Assembly (NCBI RefSeq): GCF_006716675.1
Contig: NZ_VFPM01000002.1
Location: forward strand, 1,426,001 to 1,490,000
From: Humibacillus xanthopallidus
GTDB taxonomy: Bacteria > Actinomycetota > Actinomycetes > Actinomycetales > Dermatophilaceae
Direction: 5' to 3'
DNA: 64,000 nucleotides
In this document: positions 17,524 through 25,429 of the stretch, one piece after another
How the letters are laid out: the number at the start of each line of letters is the position of its first letter
Position numbering within the stretch: the first letter of the stretch is position 1
Made by a program: the position numbers and the translations under genes
Notes under the pieces: generated by a model
What the model saw: only the letters and a program-made list of their open reading frames with translations
Told to the model about the DNA's origin: nothing
Databases searched by the model: none

Positions 17524-17552
17524 TGGACAGATCCCCCCACGCTGGCTAGTTT
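17524..17552 (+). promoter_or_regulatory. Sigma-A-type promoter of the permease-USP operon
   Basis: TGGACA (17524-17529) and TAGTTT (17547-17552) separated by 17 nt. The leader that follows holds a GGGGGC-ACC-GCCCCC hairpin (17569-17583) and a short ORF. Confidence 0.6.
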
Positions 17553-17608
17553 GGGCAGGTCGCCGTGCGGGGGCACCGCCCCCTCGGACCGATCGAGAGG
17601 GGCATCCC

Positions 17609-17662
17609 ATGTCTCGTCCGCTGAACCGCCGCAGCACTCCCCGCCCGACTCGGAGGGCCTGA
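17609..17662 (+). CDS. Putative 17-residue Arg-rich leader peptide
   Basis: ATG with GAGAGGGG 6 nt upstream encodes MSRPLNRRSTPRPTRRA (6 Arg of 17), and its TGA ends 1 nt before the permease ATG. The position between promoter and permease start, with a preceding GC-rich hairpin, suggests a translated leader that could couple or attenuate expression. It is too short for coding statistics; treat as a hypothesis. Confidence 0.4.
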   Translation: MSRPLNRRSTPRPTRRA

Positions 17663-17663
17663 C

Positions 17664-19481
17664 ATGTCCGGCGGCGGTCCGGAGCTGAAGAAGGCCCTCA
17701 ATCAGCGTCAGCTGACGATGATCGCCATGGGTGGCGTCATCGGGGCGGGCCTGTTCGTCGGGTCCGGCACGGTCATCAAGGCCACCGGCCCGGCAGCGTT
17801 CATCACCTACGCGCTGTGCGGGGTCCTCATCATCATGGTGATGCGGATGCTCGCCGAGATGGCGGTCGCCAACCCCTCGACCGGCTCCTTCGCCGACTAC
17901 TCGCGCAAGGCCCTCGGCGACTGGGCCGGCTTCTCCGTCGGCTGGCTCTACTGGTACTTCTGGGTCATCGTCGTCGGCTTCGAGGCCGTCGCGGGGGCCA
18001 AGGTGATCAACTACTGGTTCCCCGGCGTGCCGACGTGGGTGCTCAGCCTCGTGCTCATGCTCCTCATGACGGGCACCAACCTCATCTCCGTCTCCTCGTT
18101 CGGTGAGTTCGAGTTCTGGTTCGCCGGCATCAAGGTGGCGGCGATCATCGTCTTCCTCGTCTGCGGAGGACTCTTCGTCTTCGGCATCTGGCCCAACGCC
18201 GACCTCGACTTCAGCAACCTCACCGCGCACGGCGGCTTCTTCCCCAACGGTGGCATGGCGGTGACCGCAGGAGTCGTGACGGTCATCTTCTCGATGGTCG
18301 GCGCCGAGATCGCGACCATCGCCGCCGCCGAGTCCAACGACCCCGAGCGAGCGGTCTCCAAGGCTGCCAACTCGGTCATCACCCGCATCGCGATCTTCTT
18401 CGTCGGCTCGATCTTCCTGCTCGCGGTCATCCTGCCGTGGAACTCCTCCACGCTCGAGGCGTCGCCGTACGTCGCCGCCTTCGAGGAGATGGGCATCCCG
18501 TATGCCGCCGACGTGATGAACGCGGTCGTGCTGACCGCCGTCCTCTCGTGCCTCAACTCCGGCCTCTACACGGCGTCGCGGATGCTCTTCGTGCTGTCTG
18601 CCAGGCGGGAGGCTCCCGCCTCGATGGTGTCCGTCAACTCGCGCGGCGTGCCCGTCGTCGCCATCCTCGCCTCGTCGGTCGTCGGCTTCCTCGCGGTCAT
18701 CATGGCGGCGGTCTCACCCGACACCGTGTTCTCGTTCCTGCTCAACTCCTCCGGGGCCGTCATCCTCTTCGTCTACCTGCTCATCGCGATCTCGCAGATC
18801 ATCCTGCGCTACCGCACCGACGCGTCGACGCTCAAGGTGAAGATGTGGCTCTTCCCGGTGCTCTCGATCATCACCGCCATCGGCATCGTGCTCGTGCTCG
18901 TCCAGATGGGCCTGACGGAGGACGTCCGCATCCAGCTGGTCCTCAGCCTGCTCTCCTTCGGGGTGGTGCTCGTCCTCTTCTTCATCAACAAGGCGCGGAT
19001 CGCCCGGCTGCCGGAGCGGGTCGCGCCGCAGCACACGGGTGAGGCGCGACGGGTGCTCGTCCTCGCCAACCAGACGCTGGAGTCCGACGAGCTCGTCGCC
19101 GAGCTCCAGCGCATCGACGCCCAGGGCAAGGCTTGCTACTACGTATGCGTGCCGGCCAGTCCCGTCGAGACGGGCACCGCCGCGACCCATGGCGCCGTCT
19201 CCGTCAAGGACGCGACGACCGAGGCAGCGCAGCGACGGCTGGATCGCACGCTCGAGTCCCTCACGGCCCACCATCTTGACGCGTCCGGTGGCATCGGCGA
19301 CCAACGACCGCTGCGGGCGCTGCGCGCGGCCGTGCAGGAGTTCGACCCCGACCAGATCGTCGTCGTGACGCTCCCCGCGGCCGAGTCGGTCTGGCAGCGC
19401 TTCGAGGTCGTCGACCGCGCAGCCGAGCTCGGCCTGCCCGTGACGCACGTCGAGGCCGCCTCCCTCGTTCCCGCGGTGTAG
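17664..19481 (+). CDS. APC-superfamily amino-acid permease (GABA/aromatic permease type) with UspA-like C-terminal domain
   Basis: A 605-residue protein. Residues about 8-450 are a 12-helix amino-acid/polyamine/organocation permease: LNQRQLTMIAMGGVIGAGLFVGSG is the AAT-subfamily signature with the unwound TM1 GxGLF, and FSMVGAEIATIAAAES is the TM6 motif. After TM12 a cytoplasmic tail of about 140 residues (from RVLVLANQTLESDEL) has the alternating strand-helix pattern of a universal-stress-like domain and ends with DQIVVVTLPAAESVWQRF. The parent AAT proteins are about 460 residues, so this is a fusion. The next gene, 2 nt away, is a UspA protein, which supports nucleotide- or stress-linked control of uptake. 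The transported amino acid is not determined; GabP-like proteins are closest. Confidence 0.88.
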   Translation: MSGGGPELKKALNQRQLTMIAMGGVIGAGLFVGSGTVIKATGPAAFITYALCGVLIIMVMRMLAEMAVANPSTGSFADYSRKALGDWAGFSVGWLYWYFWVIVVGFEAVAGAKVINYWFPGVPTWVLSLVLMLLMTGTNLISVSSFGEFEFWFAGIKVAAIIVFLVCGGLFVFGIWPNADLDFSNLTAHGGFFPNGGMAVTAGVVTVIFSMVGAEIATIAAAESNDPERAVSKAANSVITRIAIFFVGSIFLLAVILPWNSSTLEASPYVAAFEEMGIPYAADVMNAVVLTAVLSCLNSGLYTASRMLFVLSARREAPASMVSVNSRGVPVVAILASSVVGFLAVIMAAVSPDTVFSFLLNSSGAVILFVYLLIAISQIILRYRTDASTLKVKMWLFPVLSIITAIGIVLVLVQMGLTEDVRIQLVLSLLSFGVVLVLFFINKARIARLPERVAPQHTGEARRVLVLANQTLESDELVAELQRIDAQGKACYYVCVPASPVETGTAATHGAVSVKDATTEAAQRRLDRTLESLTAHHLDASGGIGDQRPLRALRAAVQEFDPDQIVVVTLPAAESVWQRFEVVDRAAELGLPVTHVEAASLVPAV

Positions 19482-19483
19482 CG

Positions 19484-20383
19484 ATGACGATCGTCGTCGC
19501 CTACACGGCGCAGGACAGCGGCAGGTCCGCGCTCGAGCTGGCGAGCGTCCTGTCGCGCTCCACTGGTGAACCGCTCCTCGTCGCAGTCGTCGTCACGACG
19601 CCGCACGCCGCGGGAGCACCGGAGTTCGTCGACGGCAACTACCTCGGCCCGTTGACCGACTGGGGGAGCTCCGTCCTCGACGAGGCCAGGGCTCACCTGC
19701 CGGGTGACGTCGCCGCGACCTTCGAGGTGCGCCAGGCGTCGTCCATCCCCCGGGGGCTGCTCGAGCTCGCGGGGCAGAGCGGTGCATCGGCCATCGTGCT
19801 CGGCTCGTCGCACAAGGGGTCACTCGGGCGGATCTCGTTCGGCAGCGTCACGGACCGGCTCGTCCACTCGGCCCCGCTGCCCGTGCTCCTCGCTCCGCTC
19901 GGCTACCGCGCCGGGCCGGCCTCGCACGTCCGCCGGGTGAGCATCGGCTACGGCGGCTCGAAGGACCTGGCCCACGCGGCGCAGGCCGGTGCGCGACTCG
20001 CCGAGAGGACCGGAGCAAGCCTGCGGGTCGTGTCGTTCGCCGTCCGTCCCCCCAAGAGGTTCTACGGCAGCGTCGAGGAGTCGGCTGACGAGCTCGTCGT
20101 CGACCAATGGGTGGCCCGCCTCAAGGAGCAGCTCGTCGCGCAGCTCACGGAGGCGGATGCCGGCCCGCTCGGTGACCGGCTCGCACGTTCTCTCGTCGTG
20201 GCCGAGGGTGCGACGTGGAGCCAGGCGGTCTGGTGCGTCGACTGGAGTGATGGTGACCTCCTCGTCGTCGGTCCCAGCTCGTCGGCGCCCGCCGCCCGGC
20301 TCTTCCTCGGCTCTCGGGCCTCCAAGATCATCCGGTCGGCGCCGGTCCCCGTCTACCTCGTCCCGGCCTCCCGAGCACACTGA
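19484..20383 (+). CDS. Universal stress protein with two tandem UspA domains
   Basis: A 299-residue protein containing two UspA repeats (about residues 1-140 and 148-299). Each ends with the ATP-binding G-x2-G-x9-G-(S/T) loop: GSSHKGSLGRISFGSVT in the first; VVGPSSSAPAARLFLGSRA in the second is degenerate. It starts 2 nt after the permease stop and so is in the same transcript. It probably binds ATP in domain 1 and partners the UspA-like tail of the permease. It is followed by a strong hairpin. Confidence 0.9.
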   Translation: MTIVVAYTAQDSGRSALELASVLSRSTGEPLLVAVVVTTPHAAGAPEFVDGNYLGPLTDWGSSVLDEARAHLPGDVAATFEVRQASSIPRGLLELAGQSGASAIVLGSSHKGSLGRISFGSVTDRLVHSAPLPVLLAPLGYRAGPASHVRRVSIGYGGSKDLAHAAQAGARLAERTGASLRVVSFAVRPPKRFYGSVEESADELVVDQWVARLKEQLVAQLTEADAGPLGDRLARSLVVAEGATWSQAVWCVDWSDGDLLVVGPSSSAPAARLFLGSRASKIIRSAPVPVYLVPASRAH

Positions 20384-20444
20384 GTCTTCTTGCCGCGCAG
20401 CGCTTTTGGAGCCCGCGGTAGCGCGTGGGCGGCTGAGACGTGGA

Positions 20445-20476
20445 CCGGGCCCGACGGCATACGCCATCGGGCCCGG
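20445..20476. terminator. Bidirectional hairpin terminator between usp and the graspetide ligase gene
   Basis: A 14-bp stem (CCGGGCCCGACGGC with GCCATCGGGCCCGG, one G-U type mismatch) and a 4-nt loop ATAC. Genes converge on it from both sides. The loop region includes one copy of GGCATAC. Confidence 0.8.
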
Positions 20477-20492
20477 GGGAGTGGGGCAGGGG

Positions 20493-21458
20493 TCAGGCGA
20501 ACGCCCGTCCACGAACCGCGGCCAGCTCGTCGACGACGAAGTCGGCGAAGGCCTCGCCCAGCGGCATGTCCGACATGCCCTCGACGAAGAGGAACTGGCC
20601 CTGGGGGTTGACCTCAAGGAAGACCGGCTCGCCGTCGGGCCGCAGCTTGACGTCGAAGACCCCCATCCGAAGGCCCAGCCGGCGGGTGACCTCGCGCAGC
20701 CGGTCGCCGAGTCGCGGGTGGATGACGACCGGCTCGACCTCCATGTCGTTCGCGAGCCGCCAGTCGAGCTCACCGCTGCGGATGCGCGCGGTGTGCACGG
20801 CGTCGCCGAAGACCATGACGCGCAGGTGGTCGGTGCCCGGGACCTCCTCCTGGTAGACCGTGGCCGACACGGTGATCTCGTCGTCGTCGACGAGCGAGTC
20901 GACGCTGACCCGACCCGCCTCGAGCGAGGTGCCGAGCAGTCCCGTGAGGGTCTTCGCGATGACGGTGCCGCCGTGGGCGCGGGCGAAGTCGCGCACCGCG
21001 GTGGGATCCGTGCTGATGAGCGTCCGCGGCACGGTCAGCCCGACGCTGCGGGCGACGCTCAGCTGCAGGATCTTGTTCTGCGCGCGCTCGGTCGCGTACG
21101 GGTCGCTGATCCACGTGCCGGAGAAGCCCGCCATGAGCAGGCCACGCAGTCCGGCGCGGTTGTCCTTGACGACGAGCTTGCGCATCTGCGGGTCGGTGAC
21201 CGCATCGGGCACCGTGGGTCGCCCGTGGCAGCGGCGCCACCAGACGAGGTCGAGGTCGGCGACGGACACGGTGCCGCCGTCCTCCGTGGGGAGGGTGAGC
21301 TCCTGTCCTGCCACGTTGCTCCACGTGAGTCCCCCGGCGGCCGAGAGGGTGTCGGAGGCGACGACGGCGACGTCGACGCCGTGCACCTCCTGCAGCTGCC
21401 TGCGAATGACGCGGGCGTGCAGGTCTCCTGCAAGGGTGACGATCGCTACGGTGCTCAT
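20493..21458 (-). CDS. ATP-grasp ribosomal peptide maturase (graspetide ligase, MvdC/MvdD-like)
   Basis: A 321-residue ATP-grasp enzyme. The pre-ATP-grasp domain (residues 1-120) contains DLDLVWWRRCHGRP at 69-81, a signature of graspetide macrocyclases. The ATP-grasp core has GGTVIAKTLTG with the ATP-binding Lys at 169, VYQEEVPGTDHLRVMVF, the DWRLAND segment and the C-terminal FDVKLRPDGEPVFLEVNPQGQF, which supplies the Mg ligands (E, N). Such enzymes form omega-ester or omega-amide links between Ser/Thr/Lys and Asp/Glu side chains of a leader-containing precursor. Start ATG 21458 has GAGGAGAAGG upstream. It lies 50 nt downstream of the precursor gene at 21509 on the same strand. No methyltransferase, protease or transporter gene is adjacent. 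Confidence 0.9.
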   Translation of the reverse strand: MSTVAIVTLAGDLHARVIRRQLQEVHGVDVAVVASDTLSAAGGLTWSNVAGQELTLPTEDGGTVSVADLDLVWWRRCHGRPTVPDAVTDPQMRKLVVKDNRAGLRGLLMAGFSGTWISDPYATERAQNKILQLSVARSVGLTVPRTLISTDPTAVRDFARAHGGTVIAKTLTGLLGTSLEAGRVSVDSLVDDDEITVSATVYQEEVPGTDHLRVMVFGDAVHTARIRSGELDWRLANDMEVEPVVIHPRLGDRLREVTRRLGLRMGVFDVKLRPDGEPVFLEVNPQGQFLFVEGMSDMPLGEAFADFVVDELAAVRGRAFA

Positions 21459-21508
21459 GCTGTCCTTCTCCTCAAGTCTCTGGGTCGCCGGGGGTCTCGG
21501 GTCACTCG

Positions 21509-21685
21509 TCACTCGTCGCAGTCGTCCCAGCCGTCGTCCGAGCCCGAGATCGAGCCACCGGGCCAGCGCATGGCCTCGAGCTCCGAGCCCATGACGGCCT
21601 GCTCCCAGGCGTCGAGCTTGGCGGGGTGCTGGTAGCCCTCGTGGGTGCGCGAGAACCGCGCGGCCATGGGTGCAAGCTTCTTCAT
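21509..21685 (-). CDS. Graspetide precursor peptide (ATP-grasp-modified RiPP), 58 residues
   Basis: A small ORF with AAGGGAAGCACC before its ATG, directly upstream of the ATP-grasp gene and in the same direction. The N-terminal 40 residues look like a leader (MKKLAPMAARFSRTHEGYQ, then HPAKLDAWEQAVMGSELEAM). The C-terminus is a glycine-framed, strongly acidic core, GGSISGSDDGWDDCDE (residues 43-58), with three Ser donors (45, 47, 49) and six carboxylate acceptors (50, 51, 54, 55, 57, 58). This composition is that of graspetide cores. The single Cys and Trp are unusual. It does not show the classical microviridin leader motif PFFxxF. The assignment rests on position plus composition. Confidence 0.8.
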   Translation of the reverse strand: MKKLAPMAARFSRTHEGYQHPAKLDAWEQAVMGSELEAMRWPGGSISGSDDGWDDCDE

Positions 21686-21865
21686 GGTGCTTCCCTTCAG
21701 TGGATCGGCCGGATGCCGTTCATCCGGCGCCGAGGGGAGGAGACCCGCGGCCCCGCGGTGATACCGGACCGCCGCGCATTTGGTGTCGCGTACCTAGACG
21801 GGCTCGGTGAGGTTCGACGTCGATCGAGCCTCGCCGACGGCGCGCTCACGATGAGAGGGACCACC

Positions 21866-22030
21866 GTGAGACAGGATCGCAAGCGCAGCGGGTTCATCCT
21901 CGGCCTCGGTGTGGCGGCGCTGGCCGCGTTCCTCGTCACGACCTTCGTCATGGGACAGCCCCGCATCCTCCTGCTGGCCGTCGCGGCGGGTTGGCTCACC
22001 CTCGGATACCTCCAGAGGGAGCGCTCGTGA
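21866..22030 (+). CDS. 54-residue membrane protein, divergent from the graspetide precursor
   Basis: After a basic start (VRQDRKRSG) two hydrophobic segments follow (FILGLGVAALAAFLVTTFVM and ILLLAVAAGWLTLGYL) and a short basic tail. GTG 21866 has GAGAGGGA 5 nt upstream and is preferred to ATG 21851. Its role is unknown; the location 180 bp from the RiPP precursor permits, but does not show, a role in immunity or export. Confidence 0.6.
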   Translation: MRQDRKRSGFILGLGVAALAAFLVTTFVMGQPRILLLAVAAGWLTLGYLQRERS

Positions 22031-22082
22031 GCAGACAGGGCTCGGCCTTCGCCGCGGTCTCGTGCGCGGCGGCCTCAGCAGG

Positions 22083-22799
22083 TCAGCGGGGATGGTCGAG
22101 GAGGCAGAACTCGTTGCCGTCGGGGTCGGCGAGCACCACCCAGGGCACGTCGCCCTGGCCGATGTCGACTCGTCGGGCCCCCAGGGCCAGGAGGCGCAGG
22201 GCCTCGACCCCGAGATCAGTATCGGGCGGCAGCGCGACGTGCAGGTGCATCCGGTTCTTGCCAGTCCTGGGCCGCACAGGCGGGCCGCCCCACGCCACCT
22301 TCGTGCCGCCGGCGGGGGACTGGACCGCCGTCTCCTCGTCCTGGTCCCAGACCAGCGGCCACCCCAGGGCATCGCTCCAGAAGAGGCCCACCTCGCGCGA
22401 GCCGTCGCAGGCCAGCTCGCCGAGGAAGCCGCACCCGTCAAGGAATCCGTTGCCCGGCTCGATGACGCACAGCTCGTTCCCCTCCGGGTCCGCGAGGACG
22501 ACGTGCCCCTCCTCGGGACGCTGCCCGACGTCGAGATGACGCGCGCCGAGCCCGAGGGCGCGCTCGACGGTCTCTCGCTGGTCGGCCGCGGTGGTGCTCG
22601 TGAGATGGAGGTGCATCTGGTTGGCTCCGACCTTGGGCTCCGAGGTGGGCCGGAACACGATGTCGAACTCCACGTCGGTCCTCGGCGTGATGGTCACGCC
22701 ATCGCCTCCGATCTCGCGGCCCAGCAGGCCGGCCCAGAAGCGGGTGAGACGGCCGGGGTCGTTCGCGTCGATGCACAGAGCGGCCAGTCGACCGGACAT
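22083..22799 (-). CDS. VOC-superfamily protein with two glyoxalase-like domains
   Basis: A 238-residue protein made of two VOC modules. Module 1 starts LAALCIDANDPGRLTRFWAGLLG and ends EEGHVVLADPEGNELCVIEPG; module 2 (from about residue 125) ends DVPWVVLADPDGNEFCLLDHP. HLHL/HLHV metal-ligand strands are in both (QMHLHLTS; RMHLHVAL). This is the Glyoxalase_6 type common in actinobacteria, with no defined substrate. ATG has GAGAGGAG upstream. Monocistronic. Confidence 0.88.
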   Translation of the reverse strand: MSGRLAALCIDANDPGRLTRFWAGLLGREIGGDGVTITPRTDVEFDIVFRPTSEPKVGANQMHLHLTSTTAADQRETVERALGLGARHLDVGQRPEEGHVVLADPEGNELCVIEPGNGFLDGCGFLGELACDGSREVGLFWSDALGWPLVWDQDEETAVQSPAGGTKVAWGGPPVRPRTGKNRMHLHVALPPDTDLGVEALRLLALGARRVDIGQGDVPWVVLADPDGNEFCLLDHPR

Positions 22800-22964
22800 C
22801 GGGCATCTCCTCTCGGTGTGGCAGCTGTGCGAGGAAGTCGCCGCGCAAGTCGCGTCGGGCGACGGCGGACCCTAAGCCACGCTAGGGCGACGCGTGACCA
22901 CCGGCAACCGAGTTCGGGGGAGTGCCGTCAGACGCTGTCGGTCGTTCGGCCTACCGTCTCGGAC

Positions 22965-23507
22965 ATGGGCGATCGCGGGCGGTATCCGGACGCGCGGCTG
23001 GTCGCGCCCGACCCCGCATGGCCGAGGCGGTATGCCGTCCTCGTCGACGCGCTCGGCCGTGCCCTCGGTCCCGACTGGGCTCTCGAGCACGTGGGCTCGA
23101 CGTCCGTTCCCGGCCTGGTGGCCAAGCCCGTGATCGACATCGCGATCCGGATCCCACCCGGTGTCAGCGTTGACGACGCGTCGAGCCTGCTCGCGCCGGT
23201 TGGGTGGAGCGACGCTGTCGCCGTCGGTGACCACTGGGCGGTCTTCCTGCTCGACGACGGGGTGCGGCTGGCCATCGGGCACCTCTTCGAGGCCGATCGC
23301 TGGCCCGAGGCTCATGTGCGCCTCTTCGCGCAATGGCTGCGTCGCCACCCCGCCGACCGCGAGCGGTACGCCGAGCTCAAGACCTCGCTCGTCGCGGCCG
23401 GTGTCTGGGGCGAGGGCTACACCGACGCCAAGGTCGGTTTCGTGCGCGGCGTCGTCGAGCGAGCGCGGGCCGCTCACGGTCTGCCGCCGGTGAGCGGGCC
23501 GCTCTGA
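22965..23507 (+). CDS. GrpB family protein (nucleotidyltransferase-like)
   Basis: A 180-residue protein. The GrpB signature LEHVGSTSVPGLVAKPVIDIAI is present (shown in part: EHVGSTSVPGL), followed by HLFEADRW and a C-terminal helix RERYAELKTSLVAAG. GrpB proteins share the nucleotidyltransferase core with one catalytic Asp pair; the substrate is unknown. ATG 22965 has TACCGT 7 nt upstream (22952-22957) and no Shine-Dalgarno, so the mRNA is probably leaderless; the long in-frame extension upstream is antisense to the VOC gene. Confidence 0.87.
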   Translation: MGDRGRYPDARLVAPDPAWPRRYAVLVDALGRALGPDWALEHVGSTSVPGLVAKPVIDIAIRIPPGVSVDDASSLLAPVGWSDAVAVGDHWAVFLLDDGVRLAIGHLFEADRWPEAHVRLFAQWLRRHPADRERYAELKTSLVAAGVWGEGYTDAKVGFVRGVVERARAAHGLPPVSGPL

Positions 23508-23528
23508 CGTGAGGCCCCGGCCCGTCAC

Positions 23529-24176
23529 TCAGGACGGCGCCAGGAACACCGCTCGGCAGGCCTCCACGCCGGTCATGGTGATGTCGTCGCGGCGTCGGGG
23601 CAGCCACTGCTCCCGAGTCATCCGCCAGCGCTGGAGGAGCGCAGGCTCCCCACGCCGCGCGGCCCACTCGGTGCCGTTGCGCGCGTAGCCGAGCCTCTCG
23701 GAGACCCGGTTGGAGCCGGCGTTGTCGACGAAGGCGTCGCTGCCGGCCTCCGCGGCGCCGAACCCGTCGAAGGCGAGCTGGAGTGCGGCCTGACGCATCT
23801 CGAGACCGAGGCCGTGGCCGCGGGAGTCGGCGGCCAGCCACGAGAAGGTCGTGACGGTCCCGAACGCGGCGAACTCGATTCCGATGACGTCCTGGATGCC
23901 GACGGGGCGCTCGTCGAGGACGACCACGAGACCCAGCCTCCAGAAGTCGGCCTCGACGCGGGCGCGAGCGCGCCATACCGCGCGGAGCCACTTCTGCACC
24001 CGGACGTCGGCGTCGTCCTCGTAGAGGGAGATCGGGTCGTCGAAGGGCGGCGGATCGGCGTCCGCCTGACCCGCCCGCACGAGCGGGACCAGCGCCTCGA
24101 GGAGGTCGTCGGTGGCTCCTCGGAGCTCGAGCCGCGGGGTGGTGACCGTGACGTTGAGGGGAGCGTAGGGGTGCAC
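23529..24176 (-). CDS. GNAT-family N-acetyltransferase (RimJ/RimL type)
   Basis: A 215-residue protein. It starts VTVTTPRLELRGATDDLLEALVPL as RimJ-like enzymes do, with VIGIEFAAFGTVTTFSWLAADSRGHGLGLEM giving the acetyl-CoA loop R-G-H-G-L-G (shown in part: SRGHGLGLEM). The VDNAGSNRVSERLGY segment follows. GTG 24176 has TACGCT 6 nt upstream and fits the family N-terminus; the longer frame to 24251 is rejected. It converges on the GrpB gene. Confidence 0.85.
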   Translation of the reverse strand: MHPYAPLNVTVTTPRLELRGATDDLLEALVPLVRAGQADADPPPFDDPISLYEDDADVRVQKWLRAVWRARARVEADFWRLGLVVVLDERPVGIQDVIGIEFAAFGTVTTFSWLAADSRGHGLGLEMRQAALQLAFDGFGAAEAGSDAFVDNAGSNRVSERLGYARNGTEWAARRGEPALLQRWRMTREQWLPRRRDDITMTGVEACRAVFLAPS

Positions 24177-24278
24177 CCGAGCAGCGTAGGAAGTGCCAAG
24201 GCCATGTGGCACCTGGGTTTCCGACCGACGCCGGAGGGCCGGCGGCGCCATGGGGGCGCGTGCCGACGCCAGGCCGGC

Positions 24279-25301
24279 TCATCCCAGGGTCGAGGTCCTG
24301 GCGATGAGCTCAGGGGTGAAGGTGACCTGGGTGTGCGTGTGCGCGGGATTGGTCGCCTCGTCGATGACGAGCTCTGTTGCGGTGCGGCCCAGCTCGTGCC
24401 GGGGCTGACGCACGGACGTGAGGGGAACCGCTGCGGCAGAGGCGAACTCGATGTCGTCGTAGCCCACAATGGCGAGATCGTCAGGCACGCGCCGACCGCT
24501 GCCGATGGTCTGCTGGAGCAGGCCGAGTGCGAGGAGGTCGTTGGCGCAGAAGGCAGCCATCGGGCGCCGTCGCGAGGGGAGGCCGGAGAGCCGCTCGCCG
24601 GCGCCGCGGCCCTCGACGACGGTGAGCGCCGAGGTCGTGATGAGGTGCAGCGACTCCGGCGGGAGACCCGCGTCGGCCCAGGCCTGCTGGGCTCCCTGCC
24701 AGCGGTCACGCACCTGGCCGATGCTCAGCGGACCGCCGATGAAGGCGACCTGCGTGTGCCCGCGGTCGATGAGGTGCTCGACGGCGAGGCGACCCCCGAG
24801 CACGTCGTCGACCGCGACGGAGCACAGGTCGAGGCCCTGCTGGGTGCGGTCGACGACGACGAGGGGAGTGCCGCGTCCGGCGACCTCGCGCAGGTGCTCG
24901 GCGTCGGGGTCGACGGGGGTGATGAGGATTCCCTGCACCCGCTGCTGCTGGAGCAGGTCGAGGTAGGCGCGCTCCCGCTCGGCGTCGTTGTTGCTGTTGC
25001 AGATGAAGAGCCACAGGTCGGCGAGACCGGCTGACAGCTCGACGCCCTGGGCGACGTCGGTGAAGAAGGGGTTCGCGGCGTCGAGCACGACATAGGCGAC
25101 GACGCGGCTGTGCCCGGCCCGCAGCTGCCGCGCCGACTCGTTGCGCACGAAGCCGAGCTCGCGCATCGCGGTCTCGACCTTGACCCGGGTCGGATCGCTG
25201 ACGCGGTCGGGGCGGTTGAGGACGTTGGACACCGTGCCGAGCGACACGCCGGCGCGGGCGGCGACGTCCTTGACGCTGACGGACCGGGAGGCGGCGTTCA
25301 C
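24279..25301 (-). CDS. LacI-family transcriptional regulator of the rhamnose operon
   Basis: A 340-residue repressor. The N-terminal LacI HTH is VSVKDVAARAGVSLGTVSNVLNRPDRVSD (in part: AARAGVSLGTVSNVLN, residues 13-28), followed by the hinge SARQLRAGHSRVVAYVVLD and a periplasmic-binding-protein-like sensor domain to the C-terminus, with the conserved PDDLAIVGYDDIEFA and PLTSVRQP. It is divergent from the rhamnose transport and catabolism operon, which has a matching operator at 25401. L-rhamnose or a catabolite is the likely inducer (inference). The GTG start is preceded by GGAG at 6 nt. Its own -10 may be TAAGAT (complement of 25343-25348), with a half-operator TTGAAACG at 25323-25330 downstream. 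Confidence 0.9.
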   Translation of the reverse strand: MNAASRSVSVKDVAARAGVSLGTVSNVLNRPDRVSDPTRVKVETAMRELGFVRNESARQLRAGHSRVVAYVVLDAANPFFTDVAQGVELSAGLADLWLFICNSNNDAERERAYLDLLQQQRVQGILITPVDPDAEHLREVAGRGTPLVVVDRTQQGLDLCSVAVDDVLGGRLAVEHLIDRGHTQVAFIGGPLSIGQVRDRWQGAQQAWADAGLPPESLHLITTSALTVVEGRGAGERLSGLPSRRRPMAAFCANDLLALGLLQQTIGSGRRVPDDLAIVGYDDIEFASAAAVPLTSVRQPRHELGRTATELVIDEATNPAHTHTQVTFTPELIARTSTLG

Positions 25302-25363
25302 CCTCGGCTCCGCGGCGATGCATTGAAACGAGACACGTGCGGATCTTACCTGTCCTCAAAGGG

Positions 25364-25392
25364 TTGACACCGGAGGCGCGGCTCCCTAGATT
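25364..25392 (+). promoter_or_regulatory. Sigma-A-type promoter of the rhamnose operon
   Basis: TTGACA (25364-25369), a 17-nt spacer, and TAGATT (25387-25392). This is the closest match to the vegetative consensus in the window and lies 38 bp before the first ATG of the operon. Confidence 0.8.
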
Positions 25393-25400
25393 ACCCGCAG

Positions 25401-25414
25401 TTGAAACCTTTCAA
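25401..25414. promoter_or_regulatory. LacI-type operator
   Basis: TTGAAACCTTTCAA has perfect TTGAAA/TTTCAA arms around CC, the usual form for actinobacterial LacI sugar regulators. It overlaps the expected transcription start of the promoter at 25364, as expected for repression. Confidence 0.75.
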
Positions 25415-25429
25415 AGATGCAAGGAAACC

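Noticed and set aside
20384..22082. A methyltransferase, protease or transporter partner for the graspetide genes
   Set aside because: Looked for on both sides of the precursor and ligase; only a UspA gene, a 54-codon membrane protein and a VOC gene are there.
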